Below are positions 40,787 through 48,153 of a stretch of DNA of 48,153 bases, one piece after another. This DNA comes from Dechloromonas sp. GTDB lineage: Bacteria; Pseudomonadota; Gammaproteobacteria; Burkholderiales; Rhodocyclaceae. Location of the stretch: positions 1 to 48,153 of the forward strand of contig JAEUOD010000192.1 in the NCBI GenBank assembly GCA_016791065.1. Reading direction: 5' to 3'. The notes under the pieces were generated by a model. The model saw only the letters and a list, made by a program, of their open reading frames with translations, made no database searches and was not told where the DNA came from. The translations under genes were made by a program, and so were the position numbers. How positions within the stretch are numbered: the first letter of the stretch is position 1; every line of letters begins with the position of its first letter.

Positions 40787-41350
40787 TCAGGGCTGGTAGG
40801 CCTCGACCTGGATGCGCAGGCGGACTTCGTCGCCGATGAAGGGCAGGCCGTTGCTTAGGCCAAACGCGGAGCGGCGCAGGCTGCCGAGCGCATCGGCACC
40901 GCAACCGCGTTTGCGGCTGGCGAGATTCAGGCCGCACTTGAAGCGCGTGATCTCGAGGCGCATCGGGCGCATTTCGCCGAGCAGGGTGAGCATGCCCTCG
41001 ACGGCGACCGGCTTGTCCTGCTCGAAAACGAAGCGCTGGCCGCGGAACAGGATATCCGGGAAGTCGCGCACCTTGAACCAGTCATCGCCACGCAGTACGT
41101 CGTCGCGCAGTTCGAAGCCGGTATTGAGCGATGCGGCGTCGATGCGGATGTCGATGCTGCCTTCGCGCGCCTCCGGGTCGAAGCGGACGCTGCCCGAGGT
41201 CCGCTGGAACAGGCCGCGCTGGGTGGAAAAGCCGAGATGGTCGATCTCGAAGCTGGCGTAGGTGTGGCTCGGGTCGATTTCGTAATCGAGCGCCGAGGCC
41301 GGCAGCGCGAGACAGGCAAGCAGGCTGGCAATGAAGGTTTTGATTGGCAC
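40787..41350 (-). CDS. Periplasmic YceI-family lipocalin-like protein
   Basis: A 187 aa secreted protein with a signal peptide (PIKTFIASLLACLALPASA) and a mature YceI domain: DYEIDPSHTYASFEIDHLGF, GSIDIRIDAASLNTGFELRDD, and FPDILFRGQRF. YceI proteins bind long isoprenoid-type molecules in the periplasm. I choose the GTG at 41350, which puts the signal peptide at the N-terminus; an ATG at 41383 would add 11 residues. Two Cys in the C-terminal part (KCGLNLASRKRGCG) could form a disulfide. It is divergent from the aminopropyltransferase gene. Confidence 0.85.
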   Translation of the reverse strand: MPIKTFIASLLACLALPASALDYEIDPSHTYASFEIDHLGFSTQRGLFQRTSGSVRFDPEAREGSIDIRIDAASLNTGFELRDDVLRGDDWFKVRDFPDILFRGQRFVFEQDKPVAVEGMLTLLGEMRPMRLEITRFKCGLNLASRKRGCGADALGSLRRSAFGLSNGLPFIGDEVRLRIQVEAYQP

Positions 41351-41463
41351 GCTGGCGATCCCGGATATATGCGCGAATGTCATGATTTCGGACCGCTTCC
41401 GCCGGCAGATGTTCCCGAATGCAGGCAAAATGGCGTTCCCCGACTGTCGGCCCGTTTTCGCCC

Positions 41464-42963
41464 ATGCGTCACGCCCTGCTTTTTTCCGTTTTCGTCATTG
41501 CCTCCTGTGGCCTGGCCTACGAGCTGATTGCCGGCGCCCTGTCGTCCTACCTGCTCGGCGATTCGGTGACGCAGTTCTCGACGGTGATCGGCACCTATCT
41601 CTTCGCCATGGGTGTCGGCTCCTGGCTCTCGAAGTACATCACGCGCGACCTGGTCGGGCGTTTCATCCAGATCGAGCTGATGGTAGGCCTGCTCGGCGGC
41701 TTCTCGGCGATTGGCCTGTTCATGGTGTTCACCTGGCTGGCCGGTCCGTTCAAGCTCCTGCTCTACCTCGTGGTGTTCGGTGTCGGCGTCCTGGTCGGCC
41801 TCGAAATCCCGCTGGTCATGCGCATCCTCAAGCGCGAACTCGCCTTCCGGGATCTGGTATCGCAGGTGCTTACTTTCGATTATCTCGGCGCGCTGGCGGT
41901 CTCGATTCTCTTTCCCCTGATCCTGGCCCCGCATCTCGGCATGGTCCGCACCGGCCTGTTGTTCGGCATCCTCAATGTCGCCATCGCCTTCTGGGCGCTG
42001 CATCTTTTCCGTGACCAACTGCCAGCCCGGCGCTGGCTCGGCGTCCAGAGCGGCGCGGCGCTGCTTGCGCTGCTGGCGGGCTTTGCCGGCGCCGGCCAAC
42101 TCACGACGCTGGCCGAAACGCACGTCTACGCCGACGACATCGTGCATGCCGAAACGACGCCCTATCAGCGCATCGTCGTCACCCGCTGGCGTGACGACCT
42201 GCGGCTCTTCCTAAACAACAACCTGCAGTTCTCCTCGCACGACGAATACCGCTATCACGAGGCCCTGGTCCACCCGGGCCTGGCCAGCTTGCCGGGCGCC
42301 CGGCGGGTGCTCGTGCTGGGCGGTGGCGATGGCCTGGCCGTGCGCGAAATCCTGAAGTATCCGGATATAGACAGCGTGACCCTGGTCGATCTCGATCCGG
42401 CGATGACCGAACTGTTTTCGACGGCACCCGCCCTGGTCGCCCTCAACGGCGGGGCCCTCAAGTCGGACAAGGTCCGCATCGTCAATGCCGATGCCCTGAC
42501 CTGGCTGGAAGAGAGTCGTGACTATTTTGACTTCATCGTCATCGACTTCCCCGATCCCTCCAATTTCGCCCTCGGCAAGCTCTATACCTCGGCCTTCTAT
42601 CGCCTGCTGGAAAAGCGCCTGTCGGCCAACGGCCTGATCGTCGTTCAGTCCACCTCGCCGCTCTATGCGCGGCAATCGTTCTGGTGCGTCGTGATGACGC
42701 TGGAGGATGTCGGCTTCAAGACGGCGCCCTATCACGCCCTCGTGCCTTCCTTCGGCGAATGGGGTTTCATCATCGCCGGCCGCCGGGCGTTCGTGCCGCA
42801 GCCGGTGGATGTGGCGCGGACGCGCTTCCTGACGCCGGAGACCACGGCCGACCTGTTCCGTTTCCCGGCCGACATGGCGCGTCTGCCAGCCGAAGTGAAC
42901 CGCCTCAACAACCAGGTGTTGGTGCGTTACTTCGAGGCCGAGTGGCGCAAGGTCATTCGCTGA
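41464..42963 (+). CDS. Membrane-anchored spermidine synthase-like aminopropyltransferase
   Basis: A 499 aa protein in two parts. Residues about 1-210 form seven or so membrane spans (ALLFSVFVIASCGLAYEL; LLLYLVVFGVGVLVGLEI). The rest is a SAM-dependent fold with VLVLGGGDGLAVREIL (SAM/dcSAM loop), VTLVDLDPAM and IVIDFPDPSNFALGKLY near the catalytic Asp. Such proteins make or modify polyamines at the membrane; the exact substrate is unknown. The ATG at 41464 is preferred over an in-frame ATG at 41419. It converges on the next gene and overlaps its 3' end by 11 bases. Confidence 0.86.
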   Translation: MRHALLFSVFVIASCGLAYELIAGALSSYLLGDSVTQFSTVIGTYLFAMGVGSWLSKYITRDLVGRFIQIELMVGLLGGFSAIGLFMVFTWLAGPFKLLLYLVVFGVGVLVGLEIPLVMRILKRELAFRDLVSQVLTFDYLGALAVSILFPLILAPHLGMVRTGLLFGILNVAIAFWALHLFRDQLPARRWLGVQSGAALLALLAGFAGAGQLTTLAETHVYADDIVHAETTPYQRIVVTRWRDDLRLFLNNNLQFSSHDEYRYHEALVHPGLASLPGARRVLVLGGGDGLAVREILKYPDIDSVTLVDLDPAMTELFSTAPALVALNGGALKSDKVRIVNADALTWLEESRDYFDFIVIDFPDPSNFALGKLYTSAFYRLLEKRLSANGLIVVQSTSPLYARQSFWCVVMTLEDVGFKTAPYHALVPSFGEWGFIIAGRRAFVPQPVDVARTRFLTPETTADLFRFPADMARLPAEVNRLNNQVLVRYFEAEWRKVIR

Positions 42964-44695
42964 CCGGCTGCGCTCGCAGGTAGGCGACGATGTCGTCGAA
43001 AGGCAGGGGACGGCTGAACAGATAGCCCTGAAGGCAGTCGCAGCCGAGTCGGGCCAGGAAGTCGCGTTGGGCTTCGGTTTCGACCCCCTCGGCCACCAGT
43101 TCGAGGCCGAGATTGTGACCGAGCGCGATGGTGGCGGCACAGATCGCGGCGTCGTTGCTGTCGGTCTCGATGTCGCTGACGAAGGAACGGTCGAGCTTGA
43201 GGCGCTGGATCGGCAAATGCTTGAGGTAGGCGAGCGAGGAATAGCCGGTGCCGAAGTCGTCGATGGCCAGGCTGATGCCCATGGCCGCCAGTTGGTCGAG
43301 AATCGAAAGATTCACTTCCGGGTTCTGCATTGCCGTGTTTTCGGTGACCTCGAGTTCGATGTCGCCGGGCGCCAGTTCGTAGCAATCAAGCGCGCCGCGT
43401 ACCTGCAGCAGGAGGTTCTCGTTACGCAGTTGCTGGGCCGAGATGTTGATCGCCACGCGGACCTCGGCAATCCCGCGGTCCCGCATCTGACGCACCAGCC
43501 GGCAGGTTTCCCAGAGCACCCAGTCGCCGAGCGGCTGGATGAGCCCGGTTTCCTCGGCGATGCCGATGAAACGGTTGGGCGGGACGTTGCCGAAGGTCGG
43601 GTTGTGCCAGCGTAGCAGGGCTTCCAGCGCCAACACCCGGCCGCTCGCCAGGTCGAGTTGGGGCTGGAAATGCAGCAGGAATTCGTTGCTGGTCGGCGAA
43701 ATGTTGGCGATGGCCTGGCGCAGCGCGTTTTCCATGCGCAGGCGCTCGCCGGCCGCTTCGTTCATGCGTGCGGTGTAGAACTGATGGTTGTTGCGGCCGG
43801 CATTCTTGGCGTGATACATCGCCGAGTCGGCATTGCGCAGCAAGGTGCCGCCGTCGAGGCCATCGACCGGGAACAGGGCGATGCCGATGCTCGGCGTGGC
43901 GTAGAGCACGTGGTCGGCGACGAGGTAGCAGTCTGCCAGGCTGCTTTGCAGCTTGCCGGCGACCCGCGCTGCGGTCAGAGGCCCATCGATCTCGGGCAGG
44001 ACGACAACGAACTCGTCACCACCCAGGCGCGCCACGAGGTCGCTGGCCCGCACGCACTCGCGCAAGCGTTGGCCGACGCCTTTGAGCAGTTCGTCGCCGA
44101 TGTGATGGCCGAGCGAGTCATTGACGTTCTTGAAGTTGTCGAGGTCGATCAGCAACAGCGCCAGTTGTCGCCCTTCGCGTTCGCAGATGCGCAGGGTCTG
44201 GGTGAGCTGGGCATCGAGCGCCAGACGGTTGGGCAGGCCGGTCAGCGCATCGTGGTAGGCAAGCGCCGCGAGACGATCGGCAGCCTCCTTGCTGGCGCTG
44301 ATATCGGTGAAATTGGCGACGTAGAAGGCGACGCCGCCGTCCGCGTCACGGATGACCGAGATGGTCAGCCATTTCGGATATTGCGTGCCGTCCCGCCGTT
44401 TGTCCCAGATCTCGCCTTCCCAGAAGCCGTCTTCCGCCAATGCATGCCACATGCGGGCATAAAACTCCGGGCCGGCATGGCCGGAGGAGAGCAGGCTGGG
44501 GTTACGACCGATGACGTCGGCGGCGGCATAGCCAGTCAGCCGGGTGAAGGCCGCGTTGACGGCAACGATGCGGTTGGCCGCATCGGAGACCAGGACCGCC
44601 TCATGACTTTGGGAATAGGAACGCGCCAGTACTTCCCGGGTCAATGCATCCCCGGTCAGGGACGGCGGCTCGGCAGGGGCTGGCGTTTTCGTCAT
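42953..44695 (-). CDS. PAS-GGDEF-EAL protein (cyclic di-GMP turnover)
   Basis: A 580 aa soluble protein with PAS (about 22-135), GGDEF (about 145-310) and EAL (about 325-575) domains. The diguanylate cyclase signature GGDEF (225-229) is intact, and an RxxD inhibition site (RASD, 216-219) lies five residues before it. The phosphodiesterase part has ALEALLRW and DDFGTGYSS. Both activities are thus possible; the PAS domain would sense a signal. No membrane segment is seen, so it acts in the cytoplasm. The 3' ends of this gene and the aminopropyltransferase gene overlap by 11 bases. Confidence 0.93.
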   Translation of the reverse strand: MTKTPAPAEPPSLTGDALTREVLARSYSQSHEAVLVSDAANRIVAVNAAFTRLTGYAAADVIGRNPSLLSSGHAGPEFYARMWHALAEDGFWEGEIWDKRRDGTQYPKWLTISVIRDADGGVAFYVANFTDISASKEAADRLAALAYHDALTGLPNRLALDAQLTQTLRICEREGRQLALLLIDLDNFKNVNDSLGHHIGDELLKGVGQRLRECVRASDLVARLGGDEFVVVLPEIDGPLTAARVAGKLQSSLADCYLVADHVLYATPSIGIALFPVDGLDGGTLLRNADSAMYHAKNAGRNNHQFYTARMNEAAGERLRMENALRQAIANISPTSNEFLLHFQPQLDLASGRVLALEALLRWHNPTFGNVPPNRFIGIAEETGLIQPLGDWVLWETCRLVRQMRDRGIAEVRVAINISAQQLRNENLLLQVRGALDCYELAPGDIELEVTENTAMQNPEVNLSILDQLAAMGISLAIDDFGTGYSSLAYLKHLPIQRLKLDRSFVSDIETDSNDAAICAATIALGHNLGLELVAEGVETEAQRDFLARLGCDCLQGYLFSRPLPFDDIVAYLRAQPVSE

Positions 44696-44738
44696 GCGGG
44701 CAAGTTGCGGCGGTCCTGTGGGTGGTTATGCCGCAAGC

Positions 44739-45830
44739 TTACACGTTAAACAGGAAATTCAGGACATCGCCATCCTTGACGACATATTCCTTGCCTTCGG
44801 CGCGCATCTTGCCAGCTTCCTTGGCGCCGGCTTCGCCCTTGTAGGTGATGAAGTCGTCGAAAGCGATGGTCTGGGCACGGATGAAGCCGCGCTCGAAGTC
44901 CGTGTGGATGACGCCGGCCGCTTGCGGGGCGGTGTCGCCGGCATGGATGGTCCACGCGCGGACTTCCTTGACGCCAGCCGTGAAGTAGGTCTGCAGGCCG
45001 AGCAGCTTGTAACCGGCGCGGATCAGGCGGTCGAGGCCGGCCTCGTGCAGGCCCATCGATTCCAGGAAATCGACCTTGTCGGCATCGTCGAGGTCGGCGA
45101 TTTCAGCTTCGATCGAGGCGCACAGCGCGACGACCTGCGAACCCTCTTCGGCAGCGTGGGCCTCCACCTTGGCGAGCAGCGGATTGTCGGCAAAGCCATC
45201 TTCGGCGACGTTGGCGGCGTAAAGCACCGGCTTGGCGGTGATCAGGCAGAAAGGCTTGATGCTGGCCCACTCTTCCTTGGCCAGGTCGAGACCGCGCACC
45301 GCCTTGCCCTGATCGAGTTGGGCGAAGCATTTTTCGAGTACGGCTACCAGGATCTTGGCCTCCTTGTCGCCGGAGCTGGCGGGGCGGCGGTAGCGGTTGA
45401 GTGCCTTCTCGACGGTGGCCATGTCGGCCAGCGCCAGTTCGGTGTCGATGACTTCGATATCGCGGATCGGATCGACGTTACCGGAGACGTGGATCACGTT
45501 CGGGTCGTCGAAGCAGCGAACGACATGGACGATGGCGTCGGTTTCGCGGATGTTGGCCAGGAACTGGTTGCCCAGGCCCTCACCCTTCGAGGCGCCGGCG
45601 ACCAGGCCGGCGATGTCGACGAATTCGACGATGGCCGGCTGGATCTTCTGCGGCTTGACGATTTCGGACAGCTTGGCGAGGCGCGGGTCCGGAACCTCGA
45701 CGATGCCGACGTTCGGCTCGATGGTGCAAAACGGGTAATTGGCCGCTTCGATGCCGGCCTTGGTCAGCGCGTTGAAGAGGGTGGATTTGCCGACGTTGGG
45801 CAGACCGACGATGCCGCATTTCAAAGACAT
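44739..45830 (-). CDS. ychF: Ribosome-associated ATPase YchF (OLA1 type)
   Basis: A 363 aa Obg-like ATPase that binds ribosomes and takes part in translation and stress control. It has the Walker [15 protein letters not shown], a [14 protein letters not shown] switch region, and the C-terminal TGS-type domain with [28 protein letters not shown], where the domain binds RNA. The length equals E. coli YchF. It lies 10 bases after pth and is transcribed with it. Confidence 0.96.
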   Translation of the reverse strand: MSLKCGIVGLPNVGKSTLFNALTKAGIEAANYPFCTIEPNVGIVEVPDPRLAKLSEIVKPQKIQPAIVEFVDIAGLVAGASKGEGLGNQFLANIRETDAIVHVVRCFDDPNVIHVSGNVDPIRDIEVIDTELALADMATVEKALNRYRRPASSGDKEAKILVAVLEKCFAQLDQGKAVRGLDLAKEEWASIKPFCLITAKPVLYAANVAEDGFADNPLLAKVEAHAAEEGSQVVALCASIEAEIADLDDADKVDFLESMGLHEAGLDRLIRAGYKLLGLQTYFTAGVKEVRAWTIHAGDTAPQAAGVIHTDFERGFIRAQTIAFDDFITYKGEAGAKEAGKMRAEGKEYVVKDGDVLNFLFNV

Positions 45831-45840
45831 GATGTGTTCC

Positions 45841-46419
45841 TTAGACGGCTTTGCCGTGCAACTGTTGTTGAGCGCCGGCAAAGTCTCCGGCGGCGAGTTT
45901 GGGCCAGGCCAGCAGGCTGCGGGCGAGGGCGTGTTCGATATCCGGCAGTTCTTCCTTGCGCGGCTGGTGCAGTACGAAGTCGACGACCTGTTGCGCCAGG
46001 CCGAGGGTGCGCGGGTGGCCGATGCCGAGGCGCAGGCGCCAGAAGTCCGGCGTGCCGAGCTTGGCCTGGATGTCCTTGAGGCCGTTGTGGCCGCCGTTGC
46101 CGCCGCCCTGCTTGAGGCGGATGCCGCCGGGGGGCAGGTCGAGTTCGTCGTGGATGACGAGAATTTCGGCCGGGGGAATCTTGTAGAAATTGGCGAGCGC
46201 CGCGACCGCCTGGCCTGAACGATTCATGAAGGTCGTCGGCTGCAGCAGCCAGAGCTCGCCGGCGCGCGCGGCCTTGCCGAAGAACTTGGCCTGCGGGGCA
46301 AGCGAAACCTTCAGCTTGTCGGCCAGCTGATCGACGAACCAGAAGCCGACGTTGTGGCGCGTGGCTTCGTATTCCGGTCCCGGATTGCCGAGGCCGACGA
46401 TGAGGCGGGGTGGTGTCAT
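45841..46419 (-). CDS. pth: Peptidyl-tRNA hydrolase
   Basis: A 192 aa enzyme that frees tRNA from peptidyl-tRNA dropped by ribosomes. Motifs: [21 protein letters not shown] with the catalytic His22, [31 protein letters not shown] with the GNGGHNG loop. Length is normal. It sits between rplY and ychF, an order common in proteobacteria. Confidence 0.96.
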   Translation of the reverse strand: MTPPRLIVGLGNPGPEYEATRHNVGFWFVDQLADKLKVSLAPQAKFFGKAARAGELWLLQPTTFMNRSGQAVAALANFYKIPPAEILVIHDELDLPPGGIRLKQGGGNGGHNGLKDIQAKLGTPDFWRLRLGIGHPRTLGLAQQVVDFVLHQPRKEELPDIEHALARSLLAWPKLAAGDFAGAQQQLHGKAV

Positions 46420-46432
46420 GGCGGAGAAAATG

Positions 46433-46466
46433 AAAAAGCCGCCGGCGGCAGATTGCCGGCGGCGGC
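46433..46466 (-). terminator. Rho-independent terminator after rplY
   Basis: Read on the minus strand, GCCGCCGGC pairs with GCCGGCGGC around a short loop and is followed by TTTTTC. It lies in the 69 bases between rplY and pth, so rplY-prs and pth-ychF may be separate transcripts with some readthrough. Confidence 0.72.
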
Positions 46467-46488
46467 TGATGCAGCGTGGTGCCGGAAA

Positions 46489-47094
46489 TTACTCGGCAGC
46501 AGCTTCGCCTTCGGCGGCTTCAGCGGAACCGCCCTTGCCGACGATGCCGACGACGACGGCGTCAGCCACGGCGTGGTGACCGAGCTTGACACCCTTCGGC
46601 AGCTTGAGCTGGCCGAGGTGCAGGCTGTCGCCGACATTCAGGGCGCTCAGGTCGACTTCGATGAATTCCGGCAGATCCTTGGCCAGGCACTGGACGTCGA
46701 CTTCGGTCATGACGTGGTTGACCAGGCCGCCGTTGAGCTTGACGCCCGGGGCGACTTCTTCGTTGACGAAGTGCAGCGGCACCTTGACGTGCAGTTCATG
46801 GGTGGCATCGACGCGCTGGAAGTCGATGTGCAGAACGAGGGGCTTGTAGGCGTGCACTTGCGTGTCACGCAGCAGGACCTGTTCCTTCTTGCCGTCGATG
46901 ACGAGGTTGATGATGGAAGAATGGAAGGCTTCCTTCTTCAGCTTCAGCAACAGGTCGTTGTGGTTGGTTTCGATGGCGATCGGGGCGGCTTCGCCACCGT
47001 AAACGATGCCAGGCACCGTGCCAGCGCGACGCAGGCGGCGGCTCGCACCCGTTCCCTGCAACGACCGCGCATTGGCGATAACTTCAAAGGTCAT
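46489..47094 (-). CDS. rplY: 50S ribosomal protein L25 (long CTC form)
   Basis: A 201 aa L25 that binds 5S rRNA. The N-terminal domain carries [22 protein letters not shown]-like 5S rRNA-binding residues; the C-terminal extension, with [20 protein letters not shown], is the CTC/TL5 form that is absent from the short E. coli L25. It ends in an Ala/Glu-rich tail. It follows prs with a 56-base gap, the standard order. Confidence 0.94.
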   Translation of the reverse strand: MTFEVIANARSLQGTGASRRLRRAGTVPGIVYGGEAAPIAIETNHNDLLLKLKKEAFHSSIINLVIDGKKEQVLLRDTQVHAYKPLVLHIDFQRVDATHELHVKVPLHFVNEEVAPGVKLNGGLVNHVMTEVDVQCLAKDLPEFIEVDLSALNVGDSLHLGQLKLPKGVKLGHHAVADAVVVGIVGKGGSAEAAEGEAAAE

Positions 47095-47150
47095 GTTGAT
47101 ACTCCAGAGTATTTCCCGATCCGCGACCAGAGCGGGAAGGTTAAAAAAAC

Positions 47151-48101
47151 TTAATCGATGAACAGCGACGAAACGGAGTCGTCGTTGCTGATGCGGCGAA
47201 TGGTTTCGGCCATGATCTCGGCCACGGAGAGCTGGCGGATGCGCGGCGAGGCAGCGGCATCGTCACGCAGCGGGATGGTGTCGGTGACGACCAAGGCATC
47301 AAGGTCGGACGAATTGACGCGCTCGACAGCCGGGCCGGACAGCACTGGGTGGGTACAGTAGGCGACGACCTGCTTGGCGCCGTGCTGCTTGAGCGCGGTG
47401 GCGGCCTTGCACAGGGTGCCGGCGGTGTCGACCATGTCGTCCATGATGATGCAGGTACGGCCGTCGACTTCACCGATGATGTTCATCACTTCGGAGACGT
47501 TAGCCTTCGGGCGGCGCTTGTCGATGATCGCCAGGTCGCATTCGAGGCGCTTGGCCAGCGAACGGGCGCGGACGACGCCGCCGTGGTCAGGCGAGACGAC
47601 CAGCGGATTTTCGTAATTCTGCTTGCGGATGTCGTCGAGCAGGATGGGCAGGGCGTAGATGTTATCGACCGGAATGTCGAAGAAGCCCTGAATCTGTTCG
47701 GCGTGGAGATCCATGGTCAGCACGCGGTCGACGCCGGAGGCGACGAGCATGTTGGCGACCAGCTTGGCGGCGATAGGCACGCGCGAGGAACGCGACCGGC
47801 GGTCCTGGCGGGCATAGCCGAAGTAGGGAATGGCGGCGGTGATGCGGCCTGCCGAGGCGCGCTTGAGCGCATCGACGACGACCAGCAGTTCCATCAGGTT
47901 GTCATTGCAGGGCGCGCAGGTGGATTGCAGCACGAAGATGTCGCGGCCGCGGACATGTTCCTGCAGTTCGACGCTGACCTCGCCGTCCGAGAAGCGGCCG
48001 ACATTGGCGCGCCCGAGGTCGACATTCAGTTGGGAAGCAACGTCGGCAGCCAGTTTGGGGTTGGCGTTGCCGGTGAAGACCATCAAGCTGTTGTAGGCCA
48101 T
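47151..48101 (-). CDS. prs: Ribose-phosphate pyrophosphokinase
   Basis: A 316 aa class I PRPP synthetase; it makes phosphoribosyl pyrophosphate from ribose 5-phosphate and ATP for nucleotide, histidine, tryptophan and NAD synthesis. Motifs: [26 protein letters not shown], the [12 protein letters not shown] loop and the PRPP-binding [12 protein letters not shown]. The ATG at 48101 has an AAGGA box; a GTG at 48107 would add two residues. The 52 bases upstream show no complete tRNA or promoter before the window ends. Confidence 0.96.
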   Translation of the reverse strand: MAYNSLMVFTGNANPKLAADVASQLNVDLGRANVGRFSDGEVSVELQEHVRGRDIFVLQSTCAPCNDNLMELLVVVDALKRASAGRITAAIPYFGYARQDRRSRSSRVPIAAKLVANMLVASGVDRVLTMDLHAEQIQGFFDIPVDNIYALPILLDDIRKQNYENPLVVSPDHGGVVRARSLAKRLECDLAIIDKRRPKANVSEVMNIIGEVDGRTCIIMDDMVDTAGTLCKAATALKQHGAKQVVAYCTHPVLSGPAVERVNSSDLDALVVTDTIPLRDDAAASPRIRQLSVAEIMAETIRRISNDDSVSSLFID

Positions 48102-48153
48102 GTCCACATTCCTTCGGGCTGTTTATGCAGAATGCGCAAATTGCCCGCCACAA

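Noticed and set aside
48102-48153. tRNA gene at the window edge (a tRNA often precedes prs)
   Set aside because: No cloverleaf or 3' arm can be built from these bases; it could lie beyond the window.

Overview
The window looks like a chromosome segment of a GC-rich betaproteobacterium, most likely of the Rhodocyclales (Dechloromonas/Azonexus type). This rests on the minus-strand housekeeping runs prs-rplY-pth-ychF and ribBA-ribH-nusB-thiL-pgpA and on protein style. It is inference, not a database match. About three quarters of the window (1 to about 36.7 kb) is the right-hand part of an apparently intact siphovirus-type prophage whose left end lies outside. The remaining 36.8-48.1 kb is ordinary core chromosome.

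Prophage late genes (1-22.2 kb, all +): a partial tail tube gene and a pair of tail assembly chaperone frames joined by a textbook A AAA AAC slippery site. Next come a possible small terminase, the large terminase, the portal, a lysis cassette (two holin-like proteins, GH19 endolysin, Rz/Rz1 spanins), an SGNH-hydrolase tail spike, a tyrosine recombinase and a MuF-like head protein. A lipoprotein moron follows, then the tape measure, a GTA-like tail tip set (DUF2460, DUF2163, NlpC/P60, gp15-like 1299 aa protein ending in a LamG domain), a tail fibre-like gene and a second lipoprotein. The order is unusual: packaging and lysis genes sit between the tail chaperones and the tape measure.

Prophage control and early genes (22.2-33.86 kb): a minus-strand repressor faces a Cro-like gene across an operator region built from CGTAACAA/TTGTTACG repeats. 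A long, tightly overlapped + operon follows: a CII-family regulator, a short tyrosine recombinase, many small unknown proteins, a C5 cytosine methyltransferase with a tandemly repeated target-recognition region, and a 929 aa primase-helicase. It ends at a rho-independent terminator.

Prophage right end (33.86-36.8 kb): an AT-rich non-coding block with TCCATCAA repeats, often 21 bp apart (candidate replication origin), then a third tyrosine recombinase. Directly at its stop codon begins a 650 bp cassette bounded by 31 bp inverted repeats (29/31 identical). The cassette holds its own promoter with a 21 bp palindromic operator, a small acidic protein gene and an HTH gene. A last DNA-binding-like gene and a strong symmetrical terminator mark the junction with the chromosome.

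Chromosome (36.8-48.1 kb): an orphan HicA-like gene, the riboflavin/NusB/ThiL/PgpA operon (with a RibBX-type RibBA lacking the GTP cyclohydrolase II cysteines), a periplasmic YceI protein, a membrane-anchored spermidine synthase-like protein, a PAS-GGDEF-EAL protein, then ychF, pth, rplY and prs. No tRNA, rRNA or CRISPR array was seen.
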